NCBI GenBank assembly: GCA_025927575.1
Contig: JAICLJ010000029.1
Coordinates: 1 to 36,774 of the forward strand
Direction: 5' to 3'
Length of the DNA: 36,774 nt
Source of the DNA: Bryobacteraceae bacterium
GTDB lineage: Bacteria; Acidobacteriota; Terriglobia; Bryobacterales; Bryobacteraceae
Position numbers and translations under genes: made by a program. Of this stretch, positions 25,802 to 34,066 are shown one piece after another. Position 1 is the stretch's first letter, and each line of letters opens with the position of its first letter. A model generated the notes under the pieces. That model had not been told where the DNA came from. It saw only the letters and a program-made list of their open reading frames with translations, and made no database searches.

Positions 25802-27331
25802 GTGATCTCCGAACAGCCCCAAGCCACTCGTCCGGAGGCCTACGCACCCGCTTCCGAACTACGCCGAAATCGCAATTGGCTGCCGCTTCTTTACTTGTTT
25901 CTGGCCATATTGGCCATAAAAGGTATCTTTTTTGCGCTAGATCCCGACCCCAAGTTCATGCTTGGGGATTCCGCTTCGTATTTGTGGACTGCGATCTCCG
26001 GCTGGATACCCTACGACCGAAGTTTTGCCTACGGCTTCCTTCTGGGGCCGATGGCGGTGTGGCCCGGTTCTCTCACCGTGATGGTGGTTGTGCAGACATG
26101 CCTGGGAGCGATCGCCGCCTGGATTGTCGGTTTTTGTCTCATCCGCTACTTTAATGCCCGGTTTTGGGTTGCAGCGCTGTCAGCGCTGCTCTGCGCGGCG
26201 GAGCCTCTTCAGTTGTTTTTCGAGCGCATGGTGATGACCGAGGCGGTATCCACTTTCCTGTTCGCGGTTTACGTTGTGCTTGGATTGGCCTATCTCAAGC
26301 GCGGCTCCCTCCTGGTGCTGGCTGTGGCGCAGATTGTGTCGGTGGCGCTCATCAGCATCCGGCTGAGTTATCTTCCGATGGTCGTTACGAACTCGCTGTT
26401 GTTGCCTCTCCTCGGACCGGAAGCGCGGCCGATGTGGGCCGGTATCCGGCAGAGGCTGAGGAAATCACGCGCAATTGGGGGCGGAATGCGCTCCAATTTG
26501 AATGCTCGCTGGTTCGCGATCCACCTTGTCATATCCGTTGTCCTGAGCCAGGGGCTGCTATACGGCTATCGCCTGAAAAATTCCGAACTGACCGGCTTTC
26601 CTCCCGCTTATTTATACGCCGACGGCCCATTGCTTCTGGGCGACTGGGCCCCGGTCGTTCAGCCGATCGACGTTCCGGACCCCGCACTTCGGAAGAAAAT
26701 ATTTGATGCGTTGACTGTGCCGCTTAAACCCCGGGCGGCGCGCGATGCGCATCACTTTGCTCCAGGAGGCCTGAGATCGACCGTCGAGGCGGCGACCAGG
26801 AAGTGGGATGGCAGCGTCGATGTGGTCCGCTCCAACAACCTAGCGAAAGAAATTGCGATTCGTGCGGCGGAACGCGATCCTCTTGGCCTGATCGAGTTGT
26901 CGGCGCAAACATTTGCCGATTACTTCAACACAAGCTACTTCCTGTCGAGTATCGAACTCGACGAAGGCGCGCATCATCAGGTGTCAAAGCAATTTTCGGA
27001 CGAGATCTGGAAACGCTTCCACGCACGATATCAGCAATTGAACCCGGGTTCGCTCACTCAGCGCTGGCATCATGCGGCTGTTCCCTGGTATCTCTTCCTA
27101 TTATTTGTTCCGCTGATATTTACTTGCCTCGCAATAGTGGCGCAGCGCCTCTATGCTCCACAATATATTTTTTTGGGCATCATGGCATGGGCGGTTGTAT
27201 TGCAAGCCGCCGCTCTAAGCGCGGGACCTATTGAACGGTATCTCGTGCCGCTGGCGTGGCTAGTGTTCCCGATGATGGGAGCCGTGGCTACGAGTTGCGC
27301 CAGGCGCTGGAGCGCCGGAAGGCCTGCTTAG
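25802..27331 (+). CDS. Polytopic membrane protein, possible GT-C type glycosyltransferase
   Basis: The 509-residue protein has a polar N-terminal tail, then membrane helices from about residue 26. The first loop carries an acidic site, LGDSASY (Asp56), where GT-C glycosyltransferases such as the ArnT/PMT type have their catalytic aspartate. Seven or so helices follow to about residue 250. Next is a soluble loop of roughly 170 residues and then a final group of helices (about 425-500). No named family is certain. The start is GTG 25802, 21 bases after the reductase gene; the upstream TCTAAT is a poor -10 match. It probably belongs to the sugar-acid transcript, though its role there is unknown. 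Confidence 0.75.
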   Translation: MISEQPQATRPEAYAPASELRRNRNWLPLLYLFLAILAIKGIFFALDPDPKFMLGDSASYLWTAISGWIPYDRSFAYGFLLGPMAVWPGSLTVMVVVQTCLGAIAAWIVGFCLIRYFNARFWVAALSALLCAAEPLQLFFERMVMTEAVSTFLFAVYVVLGLAYLKRGSLLVLAVAQIVSVALISIRLSYLPMVVTNSLLLPLLGPEARPMWAGIRQRLRKSRAIGGGMRSNLNARWFAIHLVISVVLSQGLLYGYRLKNSELTGFPPAYLYADGPLLLGDWAPVVQPIDVPDPALRKKIFDALTVPLKPRAARDAHHFAPGGLRSTVEAATRKWDGSVDVVRSNNLAKEIAIRAAERDPLGLIELSAQTFADYFNTSYFLSSIELDEGAHHQVSKQFSDEIWKRFHARYQQLNPGSLTQRWHHAAVPWYLFLLFVPLIFTCLAIVAQRLYAPQYIFLGIMAWAVVLQAAALSAGPIERYLVPLAWLVFPMMGAVATSCARRWSAGRPA

Positions 27332-27355
27332 GCCGGACGGACATCCGAGGCGTCC

Positions 27356-27375
27356 CGCCTGCTTGCCGGCAGGCG
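27356..27375. terminator. Hairpin between the membrane protein gene and recA
   Basis: CGCCTGC (27356-27362) pairs perfectly with GCAGGCG (27369-27375) around a six-base loop. It lies in the 51-base gap between two convergent stops, so it could end transcription from both sides. No T-run follows on either strand, so termination is not certain. Confidence 0.4.
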
Positions 27376-27382
27376 AGAGCGT

Positions 27383-28444
27383 TTACTTGCGCGATCCCGC
27401 CGGTTTACCGTTCTCGACAGCGGCAACAACCGGCTCCGCCTCCGCGCTCTTTGTGAGTCCGAGGGCAGTGCGCAGTTCCGCGTCGATGCGGTCGCGCACG
27501 TCGGGATTGGCTTTCAGGAATTGCTTGGCATTCTCGCGGCCCTGGCCGATGCGATCCCCGCGGAAACTATACCAGGAGCCGCTCTTCTCCACGAGGTTCT
27601 GAGCCACGCCGAGGTCGATCAGATCGCCTTCCCGCGAAATGCCTTCACCGTAGACAATATCGAACTCGGCCTCGCGAAACGGCGCGGCCACTTTGTTTTT
27701 GACCACCTTTATCCTCGTGCGATTCCCAACCACTGTGTCGCCGTCTTTGATAGCGGCAATGCGCCGGATATCGAGGCGAATCGATGAATAGAACTTCAGC
27801 GCCCGGCCTCCCGTAGTCGTCTCCGGATTGCCGAACATCACACCGATTTTCTCGCGAATCTGGTTGATGAAAATCAGGCATGTGTTCGATTTCGAGACGA
27901 TGCCGGTCAGCTTGCGCATCGCCTGTGACATGAGCCTCGCCTGCACGCCCATGTGCGAATCGCCCATCTCGCCGTCAAGCTCCGATTTCGGCACCAGCGC
28001 CGCGACCGAATCGACGACCAGAACGTCGATTGACCCGGATTGAATCAACGCGCTTGTGATTTCGAGAGCCTGCTCGGCGAAATCCGGCTGCGAGACCAGC
28101 AAATTATCGACATCCACCCCGAGTTGGCGGGCATAGGCGGGATCGAGTGCGTGCTCAACGTCGATGAATGCGGCCATGCCGCCGGCCTTCTGCGCCTGTC
28201 CAACTACCTGCAACGCAACGGTGGTCTTTCCTGAAGATTCCGGTCCGAAAATCTCGCAAATCCGCCCGCGAGGCAGGCCGCCGACACCCAGCGCATAATC
28301 GACCGAAATCGACCCGGTGGAGATGGCGGCCACGGGAACGATGGCGTCCTTCGCGCCGAGGCGCAGGATCGATCCTTTTCCAAACTGTTTTTCGATTTGG
28401 CTGAGCGTCACGCTCAAGTTTCGGGTGCGATCTTTTTCGTCCAT
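27383..28444 (-). CDS. recA: Recombinase RecA
   Basis: RecA forms filaments on single-stranded DNA, drives strand exchange and triggers LexA self-cleavage. The 353-residue protein has Walker [10 protein letters not shown] (67-75), the LLVSQPD and [19 protein letters not shown] blocks, L2 loop [20 protein letters not shown], and a C-terminal domain. No intein is present. The ATG at 28444 is preceded by GAGG at eight bases. A TATACT -10 element and a GAAC/GTTC dyad lie upstream. Confidence 0.98.
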   Translation of the reverse strand: MDEKDRTRNLSVTLSQIEKQFGKGSILRLGAKDAIVPVAAISTGSISVDYALGVGGLPRGRICEIFGPESSGKTTVALQVVGQAQKAGGMAAFIDVEHALDPAYARQLGVDVDNLLVSQPDFAEQALEITSALIQSGSIDVLVVDSVAALVPKSELDGEMGDSHMGVQARLMSQAMRKLTGIVSKSNTCLIFINQIREKIGVMFGNPETTTGGRALKFYSSIRLDIRRIAAIKDGDTVVGNRTRIKVVKNKVAAPFREAEFDIVYGEGISREGDLIDLGVAQNLVEKSGSWYSFRGDRIGQGRENAKQFLKANPDVRDRIDAELRTALGLTKSAEAEPVVAAVENGKPAGSRK

Positions 28445-28522
28445 GGAATGATCCTCGCTCGCGTCCGGGGAATGCCTTTCAAAGATGAAGCGCAGCCGGG
28501 CCGCGCTCCGGGAAATTACTCA

Positions 28523-28552
28523 AGTATAGCGCCGAACAAATTAGGGGCGTTC
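28523..28552 (-). promoter_or_regulatory. recA promoter region with a GAAC-N11-GTTC dyad
   Basis: TATACT on the minus strand (28523-28528) is a good -10 element 79 bases before recA. Just upstream, GAAC (28534-28537) and GTTC (28549-28552) form an inverted repeat that would overlap the -35 region. The arms equal those of the Gram-positive LexA box, but the spacer is 11 rather than 4 bases. SOS control is therefore only a possibility. Confidence 0.35.
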
Positions 28553-28666
28553 TGTTTCAGTGCGCCCGTTATGGCGGACGTGAACACCGTACCGATGGCG
28601 CGGGGTAACGAAACTGAGCGGCATGGGATACGATCGGTTCCACCCACGCCTTATTTGTGGATTCAC

Positions 28667-29680
28667 TTATGCTTCGACGGTTTGCCCGACCGGTTGCCCA
28701 GCATCCAGACGCGCCAAACGTTCTTTCAAAAACTGCTCCAGGCTTTCAAGCGACTTCGTGAAGCCCTTGATTCCCTCATCCAGCTTGTCGTGGGCCATGC
28801 GATCCTCAGCGTGCATCCTATCGAACGTGGCTTTATCCATGGCGATCCGTTCGATATTCATCGACTTCGCCTTTACTGGATCCAGTTTGCGTTCCAGTTC
28901 TCCAGTGGTCGAGTCAAGTTCGCCAAGGAACTGCGGTGAAATGGTGAGCAGATCGCACCCTGCCAGCTCGCGAATCTCGCCCAGATTGCGAAAACTAGCG
29001 CCCATGACTTCTGTCTTATAGCCAAACTTCTTGAGGTAATTATAGATGGTCGTGACCGATTGCACGCCCGGATCCTCGGTGGGCGAATAATCCTTACCTG
29101 TCGATTTCTTGTACCAGTCGAGAATACGTCCGACAAACGGCGAAATCAGCGTCACCCCCGCTTCCGCACAGGCAATGGCCTGATGAAGTCCGAAGAGCAG
29201 CGTAAGGTTGCAGTGAATGCCTTCTTTCTCAAGGATCTCGGCGGCGCGGATCCCTTCCCAGGTCGACGCGATTTTAATTAGAATCCGCTCACGCGAGATG
29301 CCGTCGGTTTCGTATTGGCCAATCAGATCTCGTGCCTTGGCGATTGTAGCCTGCGTGTCATAAGACAGGCGGGCATCCACTTCCGTGGATACGCGCTTCG
29401 GCACAATCTGCAGAATTCGTTTGCCAAAAGCCACGGCGAGGCGGTCAAAAGCGAGAGACGCGATCTTGTCGTCGCCGGCTCCCGGTCCTGCGTCGGTTCT
29501 CGCTTGCAGCAGCGTCTCGTCTACAATTCCCGCGTAGCCGGGCATTTGCGCCGCAGTCGTGATCAAAGATGGATTTGTGGTCGTATCCCGAGGCTTGAAT
29601 TTCTCGATTGCTTGAATATCGCCGGTATCGGCAACGACCACTGTCATTTCGCGCAACTGCTCTAGTAGAGTTCTTGCCAT
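28667..29680 (-). CDS. tal: Transaldolase
   Basis: Transaldolase moves a dihydroxyacetone unit between sugar phosphates in the non-oxidative pentose phosphate pathway. The 337-residue protein is of the long TalB type. Its motifs are DTTTNPSLI, the Schiff-base lysine Lys136 in [29 protein letters not shown], and [15 protein letters not shown] strong ribosome site, AGGAAGGA, lies six bases before ATG 29680. It lies on the minus strand between the receiver-like gene and recA, with an AT-rich promoter region upstream at about 29785-29820. Confidence 0.97.
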   Translation of the reverse strand: MARTLLEQLREMTVVVADTGDIQAIEKFKPRDTTTNPSLITTAAQMPGYAGIVDETLLQARTDAGPGAGDDKIASLAFDRLAVAFGKRILQIVPKRVSTEVDARLSYDTQATIAKARDLIGQYETDGISRERILIKIASTWEGIRAAEILEKEGIHCNLTLLFGLHQAIACAEAGVTLISPFVGRILDWYKKSTGKDYSPTEDPGVQSVTTIYNYLKKFGYKTEVMGASFRNLGEIRELAGCDLLTISPQFLGELDSTTGELERKLDPVKAKSMNIERIAMDKATFDRMHAEDRMAHDKLDEGIKGFTKSLESLEQFLKERLARLDAGQPVGQTVEA

Positions 29681-29897
29681 TAATAGTCCTTCCTATGTGA
29701 CACGAATCGAGCGATGAGTGGCCGCCCTCTCCTCTAACGGAGTATCGGGTTTGAGCACCTCCCGGAACGTGCGCCCGCCATCCAAAATTCTTACACCACT
29801 TTAATTTTACAATTTGTTCGCGACCATCATCTCCGTCAGCGGTTCTGTTTGCAAACGTGCAGGCTCTGCAAGGCGGCGACCGTTGTTTGACAGGCGG
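29681..29897. other. Spacer upstream of tal
   Basis: This 217-base gap holds the ribosome site of tal and an AT-rich block (about 29785-29820) that probably contains its promoter. I see no RNA gene or further reading frame. Confidence 0.4.
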
Positions 29898-30368
29898 TTA
29901 GGCGGGGAAGATTTCAGCCTGGTGCATTTGCAGGAAACACAAGGGTCTACGGACGATCCGCGCATTCGCGAGCGCCGAAGACCGGCACAGCGCACGTCGT
30001 ATTCCCGCGGCATGTTCACTGAGCAACCATAGTTTGCATTCAGGAAAATGATTACGAATCAGAGCGGCGAGGATGAGGCCGGATGTACGCCGCATGTCCA
30101 AATCGGCAATAACCAGATAAGGCCGAATTCGGGCGATACGGCACGACTCGATGACCTCGCTGACGCTGTTCATTACAATCACCGAAGATGTTTGAGCGGC
30201 GTACGGTAGATCGTCGATGCCAGAGAGATCGTCCGTGACAATCCAGGTGACCCGCTTACTGTCGATCTCGGCCAAAGCGCGTCTCCTGAACCCGCTCCAC
30301 GCGGGCATTTCAGTCACTTTACTTCCACCGCTTTTCTGGATGTTCGCGCGTTTTGAATCGTCCAACAT
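29898..30368 (-). CDS. Stand-alone receiver-like (REC) domain protein with Arg in place of the conserved Lys
   Basis: The 156-residue protein has no match I can name beyond fold level, but a CheY-like receiver pattern is clear after residue 39. The acidic pair is Asp46-Asp47 (VTDD) and the phosphoacceptor is Asp89 (YLVIADLDMRRTSGL). Ser117 (LLSEH) stands for the Thr/Ser, and Arg141 before Pro142 replaces the usual Lys. The spacings 43, 28 and 24 fit CheY (44, 30, 22). There is no output domain and no kinase nearby. About 38 polar residues precede the domain. The start is uncertain and no ribosome site is seen. Confidence 0.65.
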   Translation of the reverse strand: MLDDSKRANIQKSGGSKVTEMPAWSGFRRRALAEIDSKRVTWIVTDDLSGIDDLPYAAQTSSVIVMNSVSEVIESCRIARIRPYLVIADLDMRRTSGLILAALIRNHFPECKLWLLSEHAAGIRRALCRSSALANARIVRRPLCFLQMHQAEIFPA

Positions 30369-30584
30369 TATCGGGAGAGATGCTCAAGGCTTAAGCGAAG
30401 TTACCCCTGCACTTGTACGAGGCCTGCGGAAAGAAAAAGGAATTTCAACCAAACTCCAGATTTGTGTAGCAATTGCATCTCGCAAGTATCAGACGTTACA
30501 GATCCGGCAACGAATCGCCACAATACAAATGACTACAAATCCAGGCGAAGGCCCGCGGCAGGGCATACAGTCGAGAGTAGGTCG
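30369..30584. other. Divergent region between the receiver-like gene and the GH15 gene
   Basis: The 216-base spacer contains a weak -35/-10 pair (TTGCAT at 30473-30478 with TACAGA 18 bases downstream). It also contains a short direct repeat of ACAAAT about 30525-30540. No RNA structure is recognised. Confidence 0.3.
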
Positions 30585-32378
30585 ATGCCGCTACGTATAG
30601 AAGATTACGCGCTGATTGGAGATGGCGCCACTGCGGCGCTTGTCGGGAACAATGGGTCGATCGACTGGCTGTCGTTCCCGCGATTTGATTCCGCGTCGTG
30701 TTTCGCGGCGCTCCTCGGGAGCAAAGAGAACGGGCGCTGGCTGATTGCGCCGTCCGGTGAGACTTACCAGGTGAAGCGCCGTTACCGTCCGGCTACCCTG
30801 GTTCTCGAAACCGAGTTCTCGACGAAGGACGGAACCGTGGTACTGACCGATTGCATGGACCATCAAAATGAGCGCCACGATGTATACCGGCTGGTGCGCG
30901 GGACTCGAGGACGAGTAGCAATGCGAATGGAATTGATCATCCGATTCGAATACGGCTCAGTCGTCCCGTGGGTCACGCGTATCTACGACGGCCGATTGCG
31001 CGCAGTCGCCGGGCCGGAGCAACTGACGCTGGCAACACCGGCTCCGCTGCGTGGGGAGGATTTGAAAACTTTTTCTGAATTCACGGTGGAGGAAGGCGAG
31101 GAGGTCCCTTTCTGTTTGACTTGGTCGCCTTCATTTCAGAAGCCTCCCGCTTCGCGCGATGCCGCGGCTACTATCGGGCAGGTCGCCCATTCGTGGGAGC
31201 ATTGGGCTAAATCGCACAAACCCCACGGCCCGTGGTCGGATGCCGTCCTACGTTCTCTGATTACGCTGAAGGCCTTAACGCATCACGCAACCGGTGGTAT
31301 AGTCGCCGCTCCGACTACGTCGTTGCCGGAGCAGATCGGAGGCACTAGAAATTGGGATTACCGATTCTGCTGGCTTCGCGATTCCACCTTTACGTTGTAT
31401 GCACTACTGCAAGCCGGGTTCGAGGAAGAGGCCAAAGCATGGAGAGAATGGCTGCTGCGCGCAGTCGCGGGCAGCGCCAGCCAAATGCAGATCATGTACG
31501 GTGTAGCGGGCGAACGGCGCCTCTCCGAGTATGAACTCGACTGGCTGCCCGGATACGAGAACTCGTCTCCTGTCCGCGTTGGCAATGCCGCTTCCGAACA
31601 GCTGCAGTTGGATGTGTATGGCGAGGTTCTCGATTCACTCTATCAGGCAAGGCGCACGGGGATAGTCGGATTGGAGGCGGCGTGGAACCTCGAAAGGGCG
31701 CTGGTTAAACATCTGGAGACCATTTGGCGTGAACCCGACGAAGGCATTTGGGAGGTGCGCGGAGGCAGGCAGCAATTTACCTATTCGAAGGTGATGGCAT
31801 GGGTGGCTTTCGACCGTGCCGTCCGAACCATTCAGGAATTCGGAGCTGAGGGTCCGTTGCACCGCTGGATCAAGGTGAGAGATCACATCCACAATGAAGT
31901 ATGCAGGCACGGATTCGACCGGGACATGGGCTCCTTCGTGCAATATTACGGCAGTAAAGAGCTCGATGCGAGCCTCCTGCTTATCCCGCTGGTCGGCTTT
32001 CTGCCGCCCGACGATCCGAGAATTTGCGGAACAGTGGCAGCCATCGAGAAACACCTGTTGGCGGATGGCTTTGTAGCGCGCTATAAGACCGACACTTCAG
32101 TCGACGGCTTGCCGGGCGATGAGGGGGTATTTCTCGCCTGCAGTTTCTGGCTGGCCGATAACTATGTTCTGCAGCATCGAGATGAAGAGGCGCGTGAACT
32201 GTTCGAGCGGCTGCTTGCTCTGCGGAACGATGTGGGACTATTGTCGGAAGAATACGATCCGCGAGCGAAGCGTCTGCTCGGGAATTTCCCACAGGCTCTA
32301 TCTCACCTCGCCCTGGTCAACACCGCGCATAACCTAGCTGGGGAACAGAAGCCGGCAAAGGACCGATCTTCGCGATAA
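30585..32378 (+). CDS. Glycoside hydrolase family 15 protein (glucoamylase/trehalase type)
   Basis: The 597-residue cytoplasmic protein starts with the trehalase-like N-terminal domain (IEDYALIGDGATAALVGNNGSIDWLSFPRFD). An (alpha/alpha)6 barrel follows with RNWDYRFCWLRDSTFTLYALL and a Gln-Leu-Asp-Val-Tyr-Gly-Glu segment typical of GH15. Members hydrolyse alpha-glucosidic bonds; several with this N-terminal domain are trehalases or act on short maltooligosaccharides. ATG 30585 lies directly before the conserved MPLRIEDYALIG, and upstream in-frame codons are not family-like. Genes of this family often sit near pentose phosphate genes, in line with tal nearby. No signal peptide is seen. Confidence 0.93.
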   Translation: MPLRIEDYALIGDGATAALVGNNGSIDWLSFPRFDSASCFAALLGSKENGRWLIAPSGETYQVKRRYRPATLVLETEFSTKDGTVVLTDCMDHQNERHDVYRLVRGTRGRVAMRMELIIRFEYGSVVPWVTRIYDGRLRAVAGPEQLTLATPAPLRGEDLKTFSEFTVEEGEEVPFCLTWSPSFQKPPASRDAAATIGQVAHSWEHWAKSHKPHGPWSDAVLRSLITLKALTHHATGGIVAAPTTSLPEQIGGTRNWDYRFCWLRDSTFTLYALLQAGFEEEAKAWREWLLRAVAGSASQMQIMYGVAGERRLSEYELDWLPGYENSSPVRVGNAASEQLQLDVYGEVLDSLYQARRTGIVGLEAAWNLERALVKHLETIWREPDEGIWEVRGGRQQFTYSKVMAWVAFDRAVRTIQEFGAEGPLHRWIKVRDHIHNEVCRHGFDRDMGSFVQYYGSKELDASLLLIPLVGFLPPDDPRICGTVAAIEKHLLADGFVARYKTDTSVDGLPGDEGVFLACSFWLADNYVLQHRDEEARELFERLLALRNDVGLLSEEYDPRAKRLLGNFPQALSHLALVNTAHNLAGEQKPAKDRSSR

Positions 32379-32406
32379 GGCCTGGTGATTAGGATCGACT
32401 CATTTT

Positions 32407-33825
32407 ATGCAGAACCAGGAAAAAACATACCGGACGGAATCGGATCCGATGGGCGAAGTGCCTGTTCCCGCGAACCGCCTCTGGGGCGCCGAGACTCAGC
32501 GCTCGCTCCAGCACTTCTCAATCGGCGACGATCAAGTTCCACTCCAAGTGTATGAAGCCTACGGCTATATCAAGAAAGCTGCCGCCATCGTGAACGCCAG
32601 GCTGGGCAAGCTGCCCAAAGCAAAGGCGGACCTCATCATCCAGGCAGCGGACGAGGTGATCGCCGGCAACTGGAACTCCGAATTTCCGGTGCATGTCTGG
32701 CAAACGGGCTCGGGCACTCAGTCGAATATGAACGTCAACGAGGTGATCGCAAACCGGGCCATTCAACTCGCTGGCGGAGCCATGGGATCGAAGTCGCCCA
32801 TCCATCCGAACGATCACGTCAACATGTCGCAATCGTCAAACGACACTTTTCCCACGGCGATGCACATGGCTGCGCTTTCTTTCATCGAGAAGAAACTGCT
32901 GCCGGCTGTGAGAGCGCTTCGCCATTCCGTTCAGTCGAAAGCGGGGCTCTGGGCCGACGTGGTTAAGGTCGGACGAACTCACTTGCAGGATGCCGTTCCG
33001 TTGACGGTTGGCCAGGAGTGGTCTGGCTACGCGACGCAAATCGAACACGCCGCCACGAGAATTGAGCGGAGCGAGCACGAGTTGCACGCACTCGCGCTTG
33101 GCGGTACCGCCGTCGGCACTGGCCTGAACGCGCCCCCGGGATTCGCGGAAGAAGTTGCCGCCGAAATTGCCAAACTCACTGGCCACCCATTTTTCACTGC
33201 GAAGAACAAATTCGCAGCTCTGGGATCGCTGGATGCCATGGTGCATGCCATGAGCGCTCTCCGCGGCCTCGCTGTCGCGCTAATGAAAATCGCAAACGAC
33301 ATTCGATGGCTTGCATCCGGTCCCCGCTGCGGAATTGGAGAATTGCGTCTTCCGGCTAACGAACCCGGCTCCTCCATCATGCCCGGCAAAGTAAACCCGA
33401 CACAGTGCGAAGCGATGATAATGGTCTGCATTCAGGTTTTCGCAGCGGATTACGCGGTGGCCTTCGCCGGTTCTCAGGGCAATTTCGAACTCAACACGTT
33501 GCGCCCCATCGTGATCTACAATTTCCTTCATTCCGCCCGGCTGCTGGCCGACGCCTGTGAAAATTTCCGGGTCTTTTGCGTGGACGGGATCGAGTTGAAT
33601 CGCAAGCGTATCGCGGAGTTCGTCGAAAAGTCGCTGATGGTTGCGACCGCTCTATCTCCCTCCATCGGTTATGATGCGGCCGCTGAGATCGCGATGAACG
33701 CCGCCGAGCAGGATCTTACGCTCCGCGAAGCCGCTATCCGGACAGAAAAGATCAGTGAAGCGGAATTCGACAGGCTTGTCGATCCCCAGCGGATGGTGCG
33801 GCCGCATGACCCGGAAGGCCGCTAA
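32407..33825 (+). CDS. fumC: Class II fumarate hydratase
   Basis: FumC interconverts fumarate and malate in the TCA cycle without an iron-sulfur cluster. The 472-residue protein has the superfamily signature GSSIMPGKVNP (321-331) with catalytic Ser322, and GRTHLQDAVPLT with His192. The N-terminal VPANRLWGAETQRS and SQSSNDTFPTAMH distinguish it from aspartase and argininosuccinate lyase. It begins 28 bases after the GH15 gene. Its stop overlaps the convergent microprotein gene by four bases. Confidence 0.97.
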   Translation: MQNQEKTYRTESDPMGEVPVPANRLWGAETQRSLQHFSIGDDQVPLQVYEAYGYIKKAAAIVNARLGKLPKAKADLIIQAADEVIAGNWNSEFPVHVWQTGSGTQSNMNVNEVIANRAIQLAGGAMGSKSPIHPNDHVNMSQSSNDTFPTAMHMAALSFIEKKLLPAVRALRHSVQSKAGLWADVVKVGRTHLQDAVPLTVGQEWSGYATQIEHAATRIERSEHELHALALGGTAVGTGLNAPPGFAEEVAAEIAKLTGHPFFTAKNKFAALGSLDAMVHAMSALRGLAVALMKIANDIRWLASGPRCGIGELRLPANEPGSSIMPGKVNPTQCEAMIMVCIQVFAADYAVAFAGSQGNFELNTLRPIVIYNFLHSARLLADACENFRVFCVDGIELNRKRIAEFVEKSLMVATALSPSIGYDAAAEIAMNAAEQDLTLREAAIRTEKISEAEFDRLVDPQRMVRPHDPEGR

Positions 33826-34010
33826 TAGGCAGGTGGATCACTGGCCGGAAACGTCATGTCAAGGGCGTCATCCACTTCCGCTTCGGTAACCTCGTTGTCG
33901 CCGAGCCGATCCTCTCGTTTTATCCACATCAGCAACAGGGCCGTCCCAATCCCCGCCAGCAGACCGAGCGCCAGCCATTTGCGTCCGCTCCAGGCACATC
34001 CGTAGCTCAT
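33822..34010 (-). CDS. 62-residue membrane microprotein with C-terminal FPASDPPAY motif
   Basis: A short gene with good support. AGGAG at 34019-34023 (minus) lies eight bases before ATG 34010. The protein has one membrane helix (about 11-30), then a charged segment and the tail DDALDMTFPASDPPAY (47-62). The pattern [D/A]AL..[S/T]FPASDPP is one I know from many small, uncharacterised, often stress-linked bacterial proteins. The tail would face the cytoplasm or periplasm depending on topology; the positive KRE after the helix favours a cytoplasmic tail. It diverges from the MscS-type channel gene and overlaps fumC by four bases. Function unknown. Confidence 0.75.
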   Translation of the reverse strand: MSYGCAWSGRKWLALGLLAGIGTALLLMWIKREDRLGDNEVTEAEVDDALDMTFPASDPPAY

Positions 34011-34066
34011 ACAAAACTCTCCTCAGTGTTTTCGTCCGACAATAGGATGCTGCGCGGCGTGGCTTT

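Noticed and set aside
30462..30584. N-terminal extension of the GH15 gene
   Set aside because: The in-frame upstream codons give a polar, unlike sequence; homologues begin at MPLRIEDYALIG, so ATG 30585 is preferred.
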